Source of the DNA: Oscheius onirici
Lineage: Eukaryota > Nematoda > Chromadorea > Rhabditida > Rhabditidae
Assembly: GCA_932521025.1 (NCBI GenBank)
Contig: OW051473.1
Span: 8,184,001 to 8,248,000 of the forward strand
Direction: 5' to 3'
Length of the DNA stretch: 64,000 bases
Numbering within the stretch: the stretch's first letter is position 1; every line of letters starts with the position of its first letter. Shown here in pieces: positions 34,897 to 48,000 of this stretch. The notes under the pieces are model-generated. The model was given only the letters and a program-made list of their open reading frames with translations. It did not search any database and was not told the DNA's origin. The translations under genes were made by a program, and so were the position numbers.

Positions 34897-37645
34897 ATGA
34901 AGAAGAAGAGCAAACGGCAGTCTCGACGCTTGTCAGTGAAAGAGCAAAAAAGAACTGCTAAGGATGTATCCAACTGGGTCGACACTACCCAGGTAATCCT
35001 ATTAGTTTCCCACCATAAAAGCTTTTTAGCCTTCCCGCAAAAAGGAAGAAGAGGTCCGACTTCGAGAAAGAGCCTCTTACGGGTCGGATCAGAGTGTTTC
35101 CTCGGACAAGTCGGAGGAACTTGTCGAGGAACCAAAACGTTTGGATGGAGGGTTATTCATTCAAATTACACATTTGCTTATTTCTTGTTCAGATACGCTT
35201 GGGTCATCGTAGCCTTCTCCTTTCTGCTCCATTTTATCGCGGATGGACTAACCTTCAGCTTCGGACAGATGTTCCATTCCATCGTCAAAAAGTTCGACGT
35301 CAATAGAATGTTTGGGGCTACTATTGCCGGCCTGTTTCTGTCACTACCTCTTATGTCTTCTCCGTTCGCCTCAGTCATCGGTGAACACCTAGGATGCAAG
35401 TAAGGATAGTGTTTTGCCCATTTTTAGTTTGAATTCAGAATCCAACTCACTGGTGGATTGATTGTCAGTATTTTTGGGATCCTCATGGCTCTTCTGGGAC
35501 TGTCGGTGGAAAACATTGGCGTCTTCCTTGTTGGCTTCTCTGTCTTTCTGGCACTCGGTCTCGCACTCGTCTATAACGGAGCCATTGTTATCCTGAATTT
35601 GTTCTTTGACAAGAAACTTGGGCTAGCCACAGCTCTGGCCGTCTCGGGCACAGGAATTGGGACCATCGTCTTTCCTCAAGTAATTGGACAGGTATATTTT
35701 GTATTTATTTCATGACGAAGAAAGGGCTTTCAGTTCGAGGACTACTTCCCTGGCGAGAGTGCGACATACACTTGCATCCTTGCTTTGATCCTTTGCATCA
35801 TCGCTTTGGTCGTCTGCATCTTCTTCATCAGAGATGTCGAGTGGACTTCCGACTCGGTCGAATACAAACGTCGAATGTTCGAAAAGCGGGTGAGGAAACT
35901 TGACCGGGAACGAGGTGATGAGGAAGACTGTTACGAGCCTGAAGAAGAAAACTACTACGCTCGTAAGAGTACCTCTCTTCCCTGCGTCTTCAATCTCAAG
36001 GAGGCTAGAGGAAGTCTGATTGAGCTCGGTACGAGCATGCAGGTAATTGATTTTTTCAATATTCTTATATTTTACGCATTTCAGTCGATCAGAGAGTCTG
36101 TCTCCATCATAAAACAAGCCCAGCCACCAGTTCCAAGAAGTCGCTCTGTTGGAACCTTCCTGCGTAACAAGAATCTAGCAAATGTTCCGGAATACAGTAT
36201 GCTCCATGCCGAAGATTTCAATCATTTGGATCACTTGGATCTTCATGTGAGTCCTCCATTTGTTTTATCCTACTGTCTTATTTTAGTTCCAGCTCGGTCA
36301 CTCTCCCGCTAATACGGTCCATTCAAAGCAGCCTTCTCGTGTCCGGATGCTCAGTAAAACCTCGATGAGTGTGGACGCTATCAATGACATGAACGACGAC
36401 GACATATCCAAGGCCAAATCGTGCTTCAGTGATTCGGAAGATGACGTGGAATCTGACGCTGGAACTGAGTCTGATTCTGAGAGATCCAACGATGGTGTCT
36501 CGTCCGACTCGGAACTCTCGGACAAGGTCTTGAAAAAGGTATCTTCAGTCGTATATACTTTTATATTTTTGCTTCATAACGGAATACTAAAGAACGGAAC
36601 GGCTCATACCAACGGGGCCGTCTTGGCTGTACCTCCACTGAAGACGGATACATCTCGACAGACCAGACCTTCTTTGGGAGTCAGTCATCAGGCCCCTGGA
36701 CGTGTTTTAGTCGGTCGCACTGGATACAGGTATGAGTCGAGTTTTTCAAAAACACTGTTGTCGTTCAGAGTGAGAACAAACACTAATTTGCTCGGAAGTC
36801 AATTGAAAATGCCGTCTGCCCCTCTGATCTATCATCGTAAGCCCAAATGGCATGAGGAGCATGAACATCTCGGACACCTTTGGAAAGCTCTCTGTTCTCT
36901 TCCTCGCCAATTTCCACTCTATCTGGACATGTTGAAGAATGATCCTACCTGTAGAATGTAAGTGTTATTTTCTTGCATTTATACAAAAAACTTCAGTTTC
37001 GCCCTATCCGTATCCTTCCTCTACATGGTCTTGGACGTCCCTTATGTATTCTTCTACGACCACGCCGTCGAAAATCTCAACTTTACACAGAGCGATGCCT
37101 CCGATATGACCACTGGACTGGGAGTCGCGAGTCTCATGTCGACTTGGATCATTGGATTCCTCGCCGACCGTTTCCAGACCAACTTGTTCATGTTCAACGG
37201 AATTTCTATGCTCTTCCTCGGAGGTACCGTCATCTTTGCCAGTTTCGGCATCGTCTACTTGCACATGATGGTAAGCTCTGTCGTCTTCGGCTCCTTCGTC
37301 AGCTCCAATTACGTCCTCCAGTCTGTGCTTCTGACCCAGCTGTTCCCTGATCCGAACAAGTTTTCCATCTCCTACGCTATGATCAGTATGTTGGAAGGTG
37401 CTGCCACTTTCATCGTGCCTCCCATCATCGGTAGGAAGACAAACAGCAGTGAGTAATTTGAATTTTTAGGCAAAATTCGTGACTACTCGGGCAACTATCA
37501 CTCCGTCTTTGTCGTCTCTGGAATTATCTTGCTCATCTCTGCCTTCTTATCCTGCTACACTGAATTTCTCGTTCATAAGGAGAGGAGAACCAGTCGTTCT
37601 CCTTCCCGCAATTCTAAGGATGCTCCCCTTCTGGAGCCTGTCTAA
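34897..37645 (+). CDS. MFS transporter, SLC16 (monocarboxylate transporter)-like
   Basis: Eleven exons sum to 2337 nt (778 aa): 34897-34992, 35030-35151, 35193-35399, 35439-35691, 35734-36042, 36085-36246, 36287-36538, 36593-36729, 36769-36957, 36997-37430 and 37470-37645. A charged cytosolic N-terminus leads to DGGYAWVIVAFSFLLHFIAD, the conserved MCT TM1 motif [D/E]GG[W/Y][G/A]W. Six helices follow, then a long cytosolic loop of about 300 residues with an acidic Ser/Asp/Glu stretch. The second bundle follows, starting SVSFLYMVLDVPYVFF and containing GFLADRF. Family members carry monocarboxylates or related acids across the plasma membrane with protons. The central loop is much longer than in typical MCTs. 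The reading frame runs through a GTAAGC at 37271, which I kept as coding. Confidence 0.9.
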
Positions 37646-37992
37646 AACCGGTAGCATATACGTTCAAAAATTCTCTCCCTGTACAGTCTGTAGACGTGTT
37701 TTGAAAAAACGCCTTCTCATTGTGAGACGAGGTCCTTCTGTCCGGTATCGTAGTCTTCCCGTTAGCTCTACGTATTTATATTCTAGGGTACAAATATTCG
37801 AGTTACTGGATGCAATAGAGTTGTGAAAGATTTTCTTTTTTCGTGTTTATTTTGTTCTCAGACTTTGGAAGCATAAATCGTTGTACTCAATTCGTTTGTC
37901 GCATCGGCTCATTGAAGTCGAAAAAGGGCATTTCAGAAGGCTGTTTGGTAAAACGATGGTCCGTTTCTTGTCTCCTTAAACTGTCAGTTTTA

Positions 37993-38375
37993 TTAAGTTT
38001 TTGGAAAATCTTGCCTCCACTTGGTTCTCCTGTTCTGGAACCAGGTTTTCACCTGGTTGTCCGTCATGCTCAGCTGTTCGGCAAGCTGACATCTTTCCGT
38101 CTGAGTAATGTATTTTTGAGTCTTGAACCGCTCCTCGAGCACAGCCACCTTAGACAATTGAAAGGATCAAAGGAAAAAGATACCTGAGCACGAGAAAAAC
38201 ATGTCCTGGTCTTCTTTGTTTCGACGTCTCGCTGAAACGGAGGCGACACTCGGCCGTTCGGTTGGACCAGCTGATAGGCCTAAGAAAGAATAAAACGTTT
38301 CTTTTTGAAGGGTACCGGAAGTTCTATTAGACTGGAAATGTTAAAATGAGTCCATCCTTTCTGCATCACGGACAT
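37993..38375 (-). CDS. Short TLX-like homeodomain protein
   Basis: Exons 38375-38316, 38279-38184 and 38148-37993 sum to 312 nt (103 aa) with clean 36- and 35-nt introns. Residues 10-18 contain FNISSLIEL, an eh1-type Groucho-binding motif. The homeodomain begins [11 protein letters not shown] and runs through [20 protein letters not shown] to [15 protein letters not shown]. Threonine in [11 protein letters not shown] (position 47) is the signature of the TLX/Bar group, and WFQ rather than WYQ favours TLX. It is a predicted nuclear DNA-binding repressor. The protein ends eight residues past the domain. An in-frame extension upstream of the ATG through a TTGCAG acceptor near 38407 is possible, so another 5' exon may exist. 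Confidence 0.88.
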
Positions 38376-39296
38376 GGAAGTGAGAGAATAGAAGCGGTTC
38401 ACACTGCAATTAGACGAGGACACAAAATTGCTCGTCATTTGGCAGACAAATACCCTTTATGATTGTCATCTCCCTCAACAATCATCTGCTACAGAGGAAG
38501 AGAAGTGTTCCATTTAGTTTTGAATGAATGGTTAAAGCAAAACGTTGTGGAAAATATAACAGATGTTTTCTTGCGATATGTGTTCTGTCAGCATTCCCCT
38601 GACCTGAATTGAAATGGTGTGTCTGATACTGCAACTTCTCACTAGAAGCGTTTGCACGCCTAAGCAACAAAACGCAGGGACGTTAAACTGGTAAACCACC
38701 GAATTCTTTCTATTGCAGACCGTATGATTATTGTCAAAAGTCAAGTTCATTACGCAGCTTCCGCCAGTTTCGGCTTCTGACCGGCTCTTATGCAAATAAG
38801 ACAGCAGGCTGAAACAAGCGCATAGCCAATGAATCAACATTATCGTCTGGCTCGCTTCAAGATTTCTTAATTTTTATAAATTGCTGTTTCATTCAAACTT
38901 TCTCTGTCAGTTACTATATTTTTGTCTCGGGTCAGTTACATACCTGCTCGATTTTCTGGCTATTCCAATGGCCTTTTTTCACTTTTATATATTTTCGATC
39001 AATTTCACCGTCTCTACAATTAATTGACAGCCCGAAGCATATAAACTCGACAAGGCATCACATTAACGGTCTCCATTCCCAAACCGAAGTGCTTTCGCAG
39101 CTTTTTGTGCACGCTGCGCGCGTTTCGAGTGCTTGACAAGAGGCGCATCAGTGTTTGTCCGTCTCTATTGTGACATCGCCATTCTTACTAACCGGATCCT
39201 CTTCTTGCTTACAATACTCACCTCCGGACAGCAGCTCCGTGATTATATAGCTGTTTTCTTACACTTTGGTCGAGAAATACGTCTAAACCAAAACAG
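38376..39296. other. Intergenic, divergent promoters
   Basis: It lies between the homeobox gene (minus) and the next plus-strand gene. A 5' exon of the homeobox gene may lie here; nothing else is supported. Confidence 0.45.
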
Positions 39297-40338
39297 ATGT
39301 TGACTTCTGCTTCGCAACAAAACGTCTTGCTCACATTTATTTTTTCAGCCTTGACTTCTTGGGAAGACATAGACTCTTCGAGGGAGCTACAGCTCCTGAA
39401 GAGACCCCGACCTCTTCCGAGATTTAAAGACGAAGAAAAGTGCATTTATGCCCAATGGAACATTAAGGTACTTGTTTTTTTTCATACACTTTTAAATTTA
39501 GGGTTTTTTGTATCGGAAAAGCGGATTTCCCAAAATAGCAGTAAAGGGTGTTGCTAGAGTGCAATATTCGACACTACACATACACGGCGGGTTCCCGAAA
39601 TTTCACATCAGAATCCCTTTGGTTAGTATTTGGTCGGTATGTAAAAGCATGGGATTTCAGGTCTCTATAGGATATATTGAATCTAGCAACGATGTGATTG
39701 ACATACGAGGGTGTGACTACAAAGTTCTCCTTTTTGGTGTGGACAATGTAGAGGTGAGGAAAGAATTTGGATATACAATGAAAAAGCTAAAAGATTAATC
39801 AGCCAAAGTATGCCAATTAAGACATACCTTTGACAAAAGTTACCAGCAGAAAGTTTAAAGATATCAGGAAGTGGTTTTTTTTGCTATATTTTCTTTACAA
39901 CGATTTAGGCCATTTGTGACAGAGATTGTTCGGGCATGGAAAAAAGAGTTGATAAAAAAATTATGCAATACGATTCGTTAAGGAAAGTTTTTATGGTTAA
40001 AATTCGAAGAACTGAGCTATCACTGAAATTCAGCTGCTATTCAGCTACTAAGTAGTACCTTTTTAGGCATACGAAAAAAAACATCTTTCTAGGGGAATAC
40101 TTTGTCTCGACTGAAGACTCATAATTTCAGACTATCCGAGACTGGTTGCGTTTTCTGGTTATCCGTCAACGAGTGCCACATTCATTAGTCGGAAAGCAGT
40201 TTGAATGGCAGGTACTTCCTTTCAAAAAATACTGACACGGTGATTAATGAGCTCCTTTTCCAGGTCCGCCCTGTGAAAAATGACCGCCAGCTGAAGATCT
40301 CTCGCTTCTCTCCACTCAACTGTTTCCGCTTCGTATGA
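39297..40338 (+). CDS. Unidentified, probably secreted protein
   Basis: Exons 39297-39467, 39502-39621, 39661-39753, 39909-39986, 40131-40211 and 40264-40338 sum to 618 nt (205 aa), all in phase 0. The N-terminus ([20 protein letters not shown]) can act as a signal peptide; alternatively the strong TTTTTTCAG at 39348 removes it. The body has a beta-rich part ([20 protein letters not shown]) and a C-terminus [18 protein letters not shown] then [15 protein letters not shown] do not recognise the family. Exon phases and a poly(A) signal at about 40341 support a real gene. Confidence 0.7.
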
Positions 40339-40691
40339 AAATAAAGACATTTATTTTCTCTTTGCACACATTGAAACAGCGAATATGGCAAGGCATGTCA
40401 TTCTGTAATAAGGCACACATGACTACCCTTAAGAGTTTACATGGTTACGAAAAAGATAGCCCAGAAAAATTGAAAAGTGAGCTTTTAACCCTATCATAGA
40501 GAGAGATATTGCTAATTTTTGGTAGAGAGAAGAAGAGGAATACACAGCTGTTCTAGAAAATCACCAGATTTGTTTTTTGGGAGTCGTAGGAGAGAAATTT
40601 TGTACATATTAGAGAATCATAGAAAATAGGCGGGATAGGCAGCACGAGGGAGCTTTGGTTGTACTCTTACACAATAATTAGAACCTATGAC

Positions 40692-42084
40692 CTAGACGGT
40701 AGCCTCTTCGGGATTGTTGAGGAAATCGGGATCCAGTTTGAACTCGGTTTTAAAGTCCGGTAACAGCGAGCCGGGAGCCAGGGTTGAGATCAGGCCACAA
40801 ATGGCTTCAGGAAGACCATTCTGTCGAAGAGCCGAGTCGTCGGCCGTTCCATTCTGCATGTGCGTTTTCTTGTGCCTCAGCAGGTTGTCTTTTCTGTTAA
40901 ACCTTAAATTTTGGTTAAGTTTGATTCCGACTAATTTATACCTTTTGTTACAGAAGGGACAGGTATGTGGCCGTAGACCCGTATGTATGAACTGATGTTT
41001 CTTTAGCAGGAACTTGTTGGCGAATCGCTTTTGACAATTTGAATGCTCACAGATGAAGGGTTTGTCTGAAACATAGGCTTTTGATCCTCTTCACCTCTTG
41101 TCTCTCTATCTCTGTCAAAATTTATTGCGCGCTGGACGACCTCAGACAGTCAAGGGCGGTGAATCGTATCACTTCGCAGCGCAAACCTGAACGATAATCA
41201 TGTCAGGCAACTCAAATTAGGCCGCAATTAATGAGCAACGGATATTTAGAGGAAAACAGTCAAAAATCACGTAGTTTTAGTTGTGTAACGTTTTTCGGTG
41301 TACAGAGACCGATAACCTGAGAGTTTGCAACTGCCTCTGAAGGTAAAAACCAACAAAAAATCCTAGCCTAAAATTTTAAATGTTCCAAGGTATCCTAAAG
41401 TTGTACACGCTAACCACTAAGTTTAAAAACAGTTGAAAAGTTCTGCTCTTACGTGACAGTCCTGTTTCTGAATTCAGTTCAGCTCGAGAAACCATCTGGA
41501 CATATAGAAACACTAAACTACAGAGAATTCGCTCGAAATATCTTTTTTCTCAGACCTCTTTTGTGAACTACTAGTAGATCTACAGAGACGAGATTTGTAG
41601 AGGCTCTGTTCCTTTAGACATATTGTCAACCTCAAATTAAGAGAGTTTCATAAACAATAAATCAGTCAACTATTGAGGATAGTTTTAAACGTTTCAGCGC
41701 TTGGAAAAATGGTACCTCAAAACCTTCCTACAGTTCCTGTTCCTCCTAAGTCAGATATCCCTTGCGGTTTTTCCGTTCACACCCCATTTTCCGCATGCTT
41801 AATCACCCTACTACCAATTCAGATTTTTCTCGATGGGAATCTCTGTCTTTGCGAGTGCGTGATAACTATCTAACTCCTCCCGTCGATGTTATCGAGGCGA
41901 GTTGAGGACGCAGGAGGTGACTTAAGGTCGCGCATAAATCTTGTTACATATTGGGAGCTGAACGATGTAACCCACCTGAATCATTGTCGACACTCATCTC
42001 GAGCAATGGAAAATCGTCCTTAATGTCTTCGGACGGAGATGGGGAACTTTCGCCATCTTCAATGTTCTCGTCTTGTCCATCCAT
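40692..42084 (-). CDS. Two-finger C2H2 zinc-finger protein
   Basis: Exons 42084-41976, 41065-40942 and 40902-40692 sum to 444 nt (147 aa). A CATTCATCAG acceptor lies 6 nt upstream of the ATG, suggesting trans-splicing. The N-terminus is acidic (MDGQDENIEDGESSPSPSED). Finger 1 is C-x4-C-x12-H-x3-H (CEHSNCQKRF...HQFIH). Finger 2 (CPFCNKRFNRKDNLLRHKKTH, split here for length at FNR) is a standard C-x2-C-x12-H-x3-H joined by a TGLRP linker. The last intron splits finger 2, and only the AG at 40903 restores it; the nearer AACAG would delete F-N-R. The tail ends FLNNPEEATV. It is a probable nuclear DNA-binding protein; intron 1 is 910 nt. Confidence 0.82.
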
Positions 42085-44024
42085 CGAGTCCTGATGAATG
42101 AAAGAATGTCCACTTAGCCTCTGTCTGAAAGAAATTCCTTCGAACCTTCCCAGGTGCTTTTTTAGCCTCGATCCGCGCACGTCCACACGGTATCACTAAC
42201 AGCCTGATTAGCGGGCAGACAACGCGATAAACCATTTTGGAAAAAGTTTAATGAGTCGCTAAAGCGGAAGAGTGACCCCTTCTGTTTAAAACTTTTTGGA
42301 ACTTAGAAACTGGGTTGCAAACTTTTCTTCAAAAAGTGTCAACCGCTGCCATTCATCTCCCTCAACGGTTTCAAGCATAAAAGCGATCGGGTCCTCGCGA
42401 TCTATCGCAACGCGATCTGGCTCCTCAAGTCTTGCCTTCCTTCCCCGTATCGGTCAATCGGGTTCTTCTTCAGCAATGCCGCTTCCCCGCGAGGTTCCGA
42501 GAGTCATTAGGCAAACCGTTATCAATCAACCGCACAGGCCACACTGCCCATGACAACGAGCTGCTACGGATACAGGGAGAGGGGAAGAGACTGACTTTGT
42601 AACAGTCTAATTGGATTATATTTGTTCTGCATGGCAACTGTCTAAGTATTGGGCTCAGCTTAGTGGCGCAACATAGAACAAAAACACAGGTCATTAATAA
42701 AACAGCTAAGACTCGCAAAGATTGCTCAGGAGAGTGAAAAGCACGAACCCGTCGATTGCATTACGTTTTGAAGTTTCATTAATCGATGTTTTTCCAAAAA
42801 TATGCACATTTCAATGAAAGCGTTTTTCTACAAGCGGTCTATCGTCTCTCATATTGTTATCGCAAAAGTTCGAAAATAGAGAAATAACTTGGTAAGTCAG
42901 AATTTTCTCTAAATAATACAACACATCAGACAGTTTTCAAGAGACTTCCTAACAAAAATCTAGAAAAAAATGTTGACTTTTTGACACACTGTTCAAACAT
43001 TCGTTTTTCTGTCGGAATTCACCAACAAGATGGGTCATACTAATTTGCCATGAGCAACTAACAGGATTTGAAAAGTATTCAAAATACAAGTCATTTTAAA
43101 GTCAGGTTGTTTTAGTGTGTATTGGAAACCAGGCTTTCAAAGTCAGCTATCTTTTGATCAAAACTTTTTCCAGTTTTTGTCCAACAATCCAACAAGTCCA
43201 ACAATTAATATTCCGTCTCTCTGTTCCAGTCAACAAAGCGAAGCCATCAAAAGGACTATCTGATAAAACACTAGAGTTCCTTGGTTTTCAGCTCAACTGT
43301 TCTTGCACCCTTGTTTGCCTAGCGATAAACTGATCGCAACTTTTTATCATTATTTGATAAGAGGTGACAGTTGCAGAATAGGTTGCTAAAACTTTGCTAA
43401 TCGGATTCTGAGAAAACACTGATTGTGAAGATGCTCAATCTCAGCGGTCAAGAAACCTTTCGCGCCATTGTAAATGACTCGTTTAGCGGTAAACGACCCC
43501 TCTTCGGAAAGGAGTGACAGCCGCCGGGGTCATTGGCGGCACTCCCTCAGTAATATCTGACAGTAGCCAAGGGACTATCCTCAAGCGGAATGCGGTTGTC
43601 TCGAAAGATAACGGCGATCGAGGTCGGCCTTCGACAGCGACCGCCGACCGCCGACTTTACAACCAATGAACTCGCTCCTCCGAGTTACCGTAACGGAAAG
43701 AAAACAAGCAAAGAGGGACCGATGCCTACTGTAAACAGGTTACGCCGACAATCGCCCCCATATCATTGAGGAAAAGAATGCGAGAGAGCCGTTGTTGTTT
43801 CCGGTGAGCAACGGTCAAACGACTGTTTACGAGTTTGTAGTTCACTAGAATCCCCACTCCTGGTTACGATATCCCATTAAAGTGCTGGTTTTTAGCCCGA
43901 AACGGATGTCTACAGACTGACCGCCGACAATTTCTTAGAACAAGCGCTTCATCATCAGCACTAAACTGCCAATAAAACAATGATTGATGAGCCGACACTA
44001 GCGCTCGAACCAAGAAAGGAATAC
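42085..44024. other. Intergenic region
   Basis: No gene is supported. Around 43490-43700 the sequence is GC-richer and includes GCCGCC...GGCGGC, a small inverted repeat near 43521-43541. This looks like promoter-type sequence rather than coding sequence. Confidence 0.45.
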
Positions 44025-45038
44025 TTACATTTGACCAATCATATTGCCAAAAAGAGAGCCGGTGTTAGCAGGGCTCTGCATCATTCTGATCATGTTCAAA
44101 TAGGCTTGAGGATCCACACTCGACGTCCAGCCAGGAATCATCATCTGTGGCTGCTGTTCGTCTTGCTAAACACACTGCGTAAACAAAACACCGGTTTCGA
44201 TGAAAACCTCGGGTTGAAACTTTTTACAGAGCTGCTTGACCGTATCATCGAGACTCCGAGTTGCCTTCCGTTTGGCAGAAGCCTGGAAATAATAATTTTT
44301 CTCAGTGACCAAAAACAGCTGGCAAGTTGAGAGTCGTTACATCACGTCAATGACCCGATAGCCGCTTTCTCTGCGGGAAAACGAACCTGTGACAGATTCA
44401 TCGATAGGGGAACATCCTCGGACGGTGTCAATGCTTTGGGACTCTCCTCACCGGCAGACGTTGGGGATGCGTCCTGTAAACCGATTCTGTACGGGTTTGT
44501 ATAGAAAAAGTACCTGGCTGAGGGGTGTCGGGAACTCGGGAGAAGAAGCAGATGAATTCAATTTACATCGGACCGTCGGAGTGATGGTCTCTCTGAAAAG
44601 CGTTAAGGATTAATGAAGGCATTCCATTTTTTCAGACCTGTGCTGTCCATCATCGGCTTTGCCCTCCAAGGTCTTGGAGATATATGAACGGAGAGAATGA
44701 ATTTCCTTTAGCACCTCGAGGCAGTCACTGCTAGGATTGAGGGTCAGGGGAAGTTGACTGAGATCAGTAGCGGCAAAAATAATATTTTCACGGGCATTGA
44801 ATACATCGTAGAGATCCACGACATCTTGAGGTAAATGGACGGCTTCCTGTATTTGTTGTTTTTTTGTACAAATCAAAGAAAAACAAACCAAAGGAGAAGT
44901 TCTGCGAAGAAGAACGTCTCGAGCGTCGGCAATAAGGTCCGCAGCAAAGGAACGTTGAACCAAGAGCCGTAAATTGGACAAGGAACGGAAGTTGTGAATG
45001 AAGCAGAGCACCGAGTTTACAACTATCGGCCGTTCCAT
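44025..45038 (-). CDS. Unidentified, probably nuclear protein
   Basis: Six exons sum to 741 nt (246 aa): 45038-44889, 44846-44638, 44592-44514, 44473-44387, 44282-44208 and 44165-44025. The N-terminus (VLCFIHNFRSLSNLRLLVQ then FAADLIADARDVLL) is a helical module. It recalls a short module I have seen in other nematode and cnidarian proteins, where a start like VLCFV.N is followed by F...EI..A. The middle is Ser/Thr/Pro-rich. Then come a basic patch (SAKRKATRSLDD) and a Gln/Met-rich C-terminus (MMIPGWTSSVDPQAYLNMIR). There is no catalytic domain. Exon phases are fully consistent. Confidence 0.75.
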
Positions 45039-48000
45039 GCCCCGCCTAGAAGATGATTGTGGAGTGGAATGAGAAAGAAGAGGCGTGATAAAAGTGTGCG
45101 AAAAAGGCAAGACGTTTATGAATATTTATGAATGGAGGAGACTACAGTGCCAAGTCACGGCCTCCACCAAAAAAGTATCAATATCGGGGCGGAAAAAAGT
45201 CGGGAGAAAAAAAGCGAGCTGTGGTTACTGTCAAGTAAGAGGAGGTACATTGCAGTCAACCGGCTGTCGAGTGTAATGTGGCATGAGGCGCAGGTAGGGG
45301 TATTCTCTCTCACTCTCTCGCACCTTATCGGGTGGCCTGAACCAGAAGTTATCAGCGCTGGTTATCAGAGGACGCGCACGAGGCCAATGCCTGCCTCGAT
45401 TCTCGATTCTATCGCGCGCCTCGCTCCGCCCATTTCTGACGCGCCTCAGGGGCTACTATCCGGCACTCATCCCACCCCTCTTCTGCCTACTGTAATAAGG
45501 ACGGAGGAGCGAGCTCTCCATCACAACTGGTAGTCTTCCAGGACACATACTTTCGCCAACCAGTCCGTCTCTCCCTAAAACGATATCCGATGGTGATAGG
45601 ACATACAATCAGCTTTGCTTACAGCTAAACAGTGTTCACGGACTTGATAAGAGAGTTATGCAACTACTGCATACAATTTTAACATTTTATCAGTAAAGGT
45701 AAGAAATGAACTGATTTCAAGTGTACTCTGATACATGAAAGGAAGACCAAACAGGGAAAAAGCCTGGATTTAAACGTTACTTTACGGGTGTTGAAACAAT
45801 AGCTGTCTCGTTCAGATGACAACCACTTTGAGCTACAGTGATTGTAAACTGGAGTTGGAAAATGTACCGACGTAACGGATCAGAACTAATAGGTCTCCAG
45901 TCTCAATGTCTTCTTCCCAATACGGAGAAAAGATGCGAAAGACAGTCTTATTCTTAGGGTGCTCAATTTGGAAGCACAGACTGTTTTGATTGTGTTGGTG
46001 AAAAATGAGGGCATTCAGAAAAACTTCGTAACTTGGTATTTATATTGATGTTAAGGGTTATGAAAAAAACCTGAACAGAATAAAAAAAATTACTCTGGAA
46101 AGATGGTCTGATAGCAACGAATGAAAAGTTGTTCGGAGATTTGGAGGCACTCAAATGATCACTGCTGAATCATCTTATAAGCAGCGAAAAAGGCATAAAT
46201 AAAGATTATTTTGCCAACTCAAAAATCTCTGACGCATCTGCTGCCTCTCGCGCTTCTCGAGAAGACTGAGTCTTTCGAAATTCCGAAACAGTTCGTCAAT
46301 GTCCAAAACCGTTTTATGTAATAAAGTGCAAGCCCATTTAGTAGTAAAAGTGTCGAAGAGATGTTTTTCTAAAGGACTAGCATGGTAAGCTACAGTATTA
46401 TTTGAAAAAAGCCCCGCCAAATTTATCAGAGGTCGAGGCTACTGATAGCTTAATAGACAACTCTCTGAAGCTGCCTGCAAGCTTTGACGGTTCTCAGGTA
46501 TCGAGTTACCGTATAAATTGTGTCGGGACAGGAGTCTAAGCGCGGACCCTCACGATAGAGGTTGATGCATAAACAGACATTTGAATCATGGGCAAAACAA
46601 ATAGCTCAGAGTGCGATATTAACTGATCGGGGGAGAGGAGAGAGAGACAGTTTATGCACTCCCAGATAAGGTCATACGTGGCACGAAGAGAGGGAGAAGC
46701 AAGAAGCGGAGAGAGGACTCGGCCAGAGGACTGCCAGCTCTTATCGCCTCTTCGCAACTTTTTGATAAATCAATTTTCGTTGGGAGAGAAAGAGGACTTG
46801 TACGAGACAAGGTTCAGTAGCGCGTCACTCACGCACGCAGATGAACAATACTTTTCTCGCACGACAACTCACCTGAGGACACCTGGGAGAATATAAAGAA
46901 GTTCCGCTCCTGTAGTGAATTCATGCGCACCTGGAGAAGCTGACGCAACCACCCGGGACCGGTCTCTGAGCCTCGGAACAGGAACTTACAGTAGTTTCAA
47001 ATCGTTCCGGCCCCTCTCTTCCAAAAAGGTCGCCCTTTGCTCAAAAAGCAGCGCCGCTAGACCTCAAATGTTACAGTTATATTGATATTGTCTCAGCGGG
47101 GTACATCATTTTTGAAGAGGCGGCGTTTCATGAGCTTCGAAAAGTTGTAAATTAACGCGACTATCTCATGTTCGTTCCGTCCGAAAGGGTCGTAACTGTT
47201 TTTCTGTCTTCGGTTCCACTGAAACATTCTTGGACACTACGCTTAAGTAACTGTCCCGTTGAGGGCCGAGAGGGCGAGGGTCGGAAGGATCATGAGATAA
47301 AGTCTACGAAGGTGGCAGCCGGCCTCGGGAATGAACTAATAGGACATGTTTACGTTTCTCAGTCGCAGTTGTATCTGTTTATGATTATATTAGTCAAGCT
47401 TGACGATTTTTCATAGTATTCGGTTAAATGATCGAAGACAGTGAAACAGAGACGTAACAAAAGTGACAGACAATTTTTTGGGTAGAGGTGAGATATTTGG
47501 TTTTACCATTGCAGAACCAGAAACTCTATATGATCCCACGTTGTAGTAAGCTAATCAAAATGAGATATTTCTTAAAAGTGTAATCTTTCGCTTAGAAAAT
47601 CGAACGAGGAGAGAGCTTGGAGAAAACTAGAAATCCATTAAAAGTATGGTACGATCAAGCGACCGTAGTGAAGCAGGTGTGTACTTTTTCTGAGGGATAG
47701 GCTTAATTCTCACCTGTCTTCCCGTAACGCGCGTTTTGTTTGAAATCTTTAAAGCTCTTTACGCTCCTGTCAATTGAGATACACGCGTTCAGAATGATTA
47801 GGAAGCTTCTGATTTTTGAATCAGAAGCCATAAGCTGTTCCAATAACTAGGGGAATTTCGAGTAATAAGAAGCAAATCTAATTTATCTGACAATCGGATA
47901 GCCTTAACAGTAAGAAATTTTAGAAAAATAATTGGGGCAAACCAGACATCTATTAAAGAAAACGATTTGATATTGGTGTGAGTCCACAAAAGAGTGGCGA

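Noticed and set aside
37271..37302. Possible 32-nt intron in the transporter (GTAAGC...CAG)
   Set aside because: The frame is open through it and the residues complete a membrane helix, so it was kept as coding.
42470..42718. 82-codon minus ORF with a signal-peptide-like start
   Set aside because: It opens with TTG rather than ATG, has no splice or poly(A) support, and the sequence after the hydrophobic start has no protein-like pattern.
46175..46420. 81-codon charged minus ORF
   Set aside because: Protein-like wording, but no ATG and no clear acceptor or partner exon. Not called as a gene.
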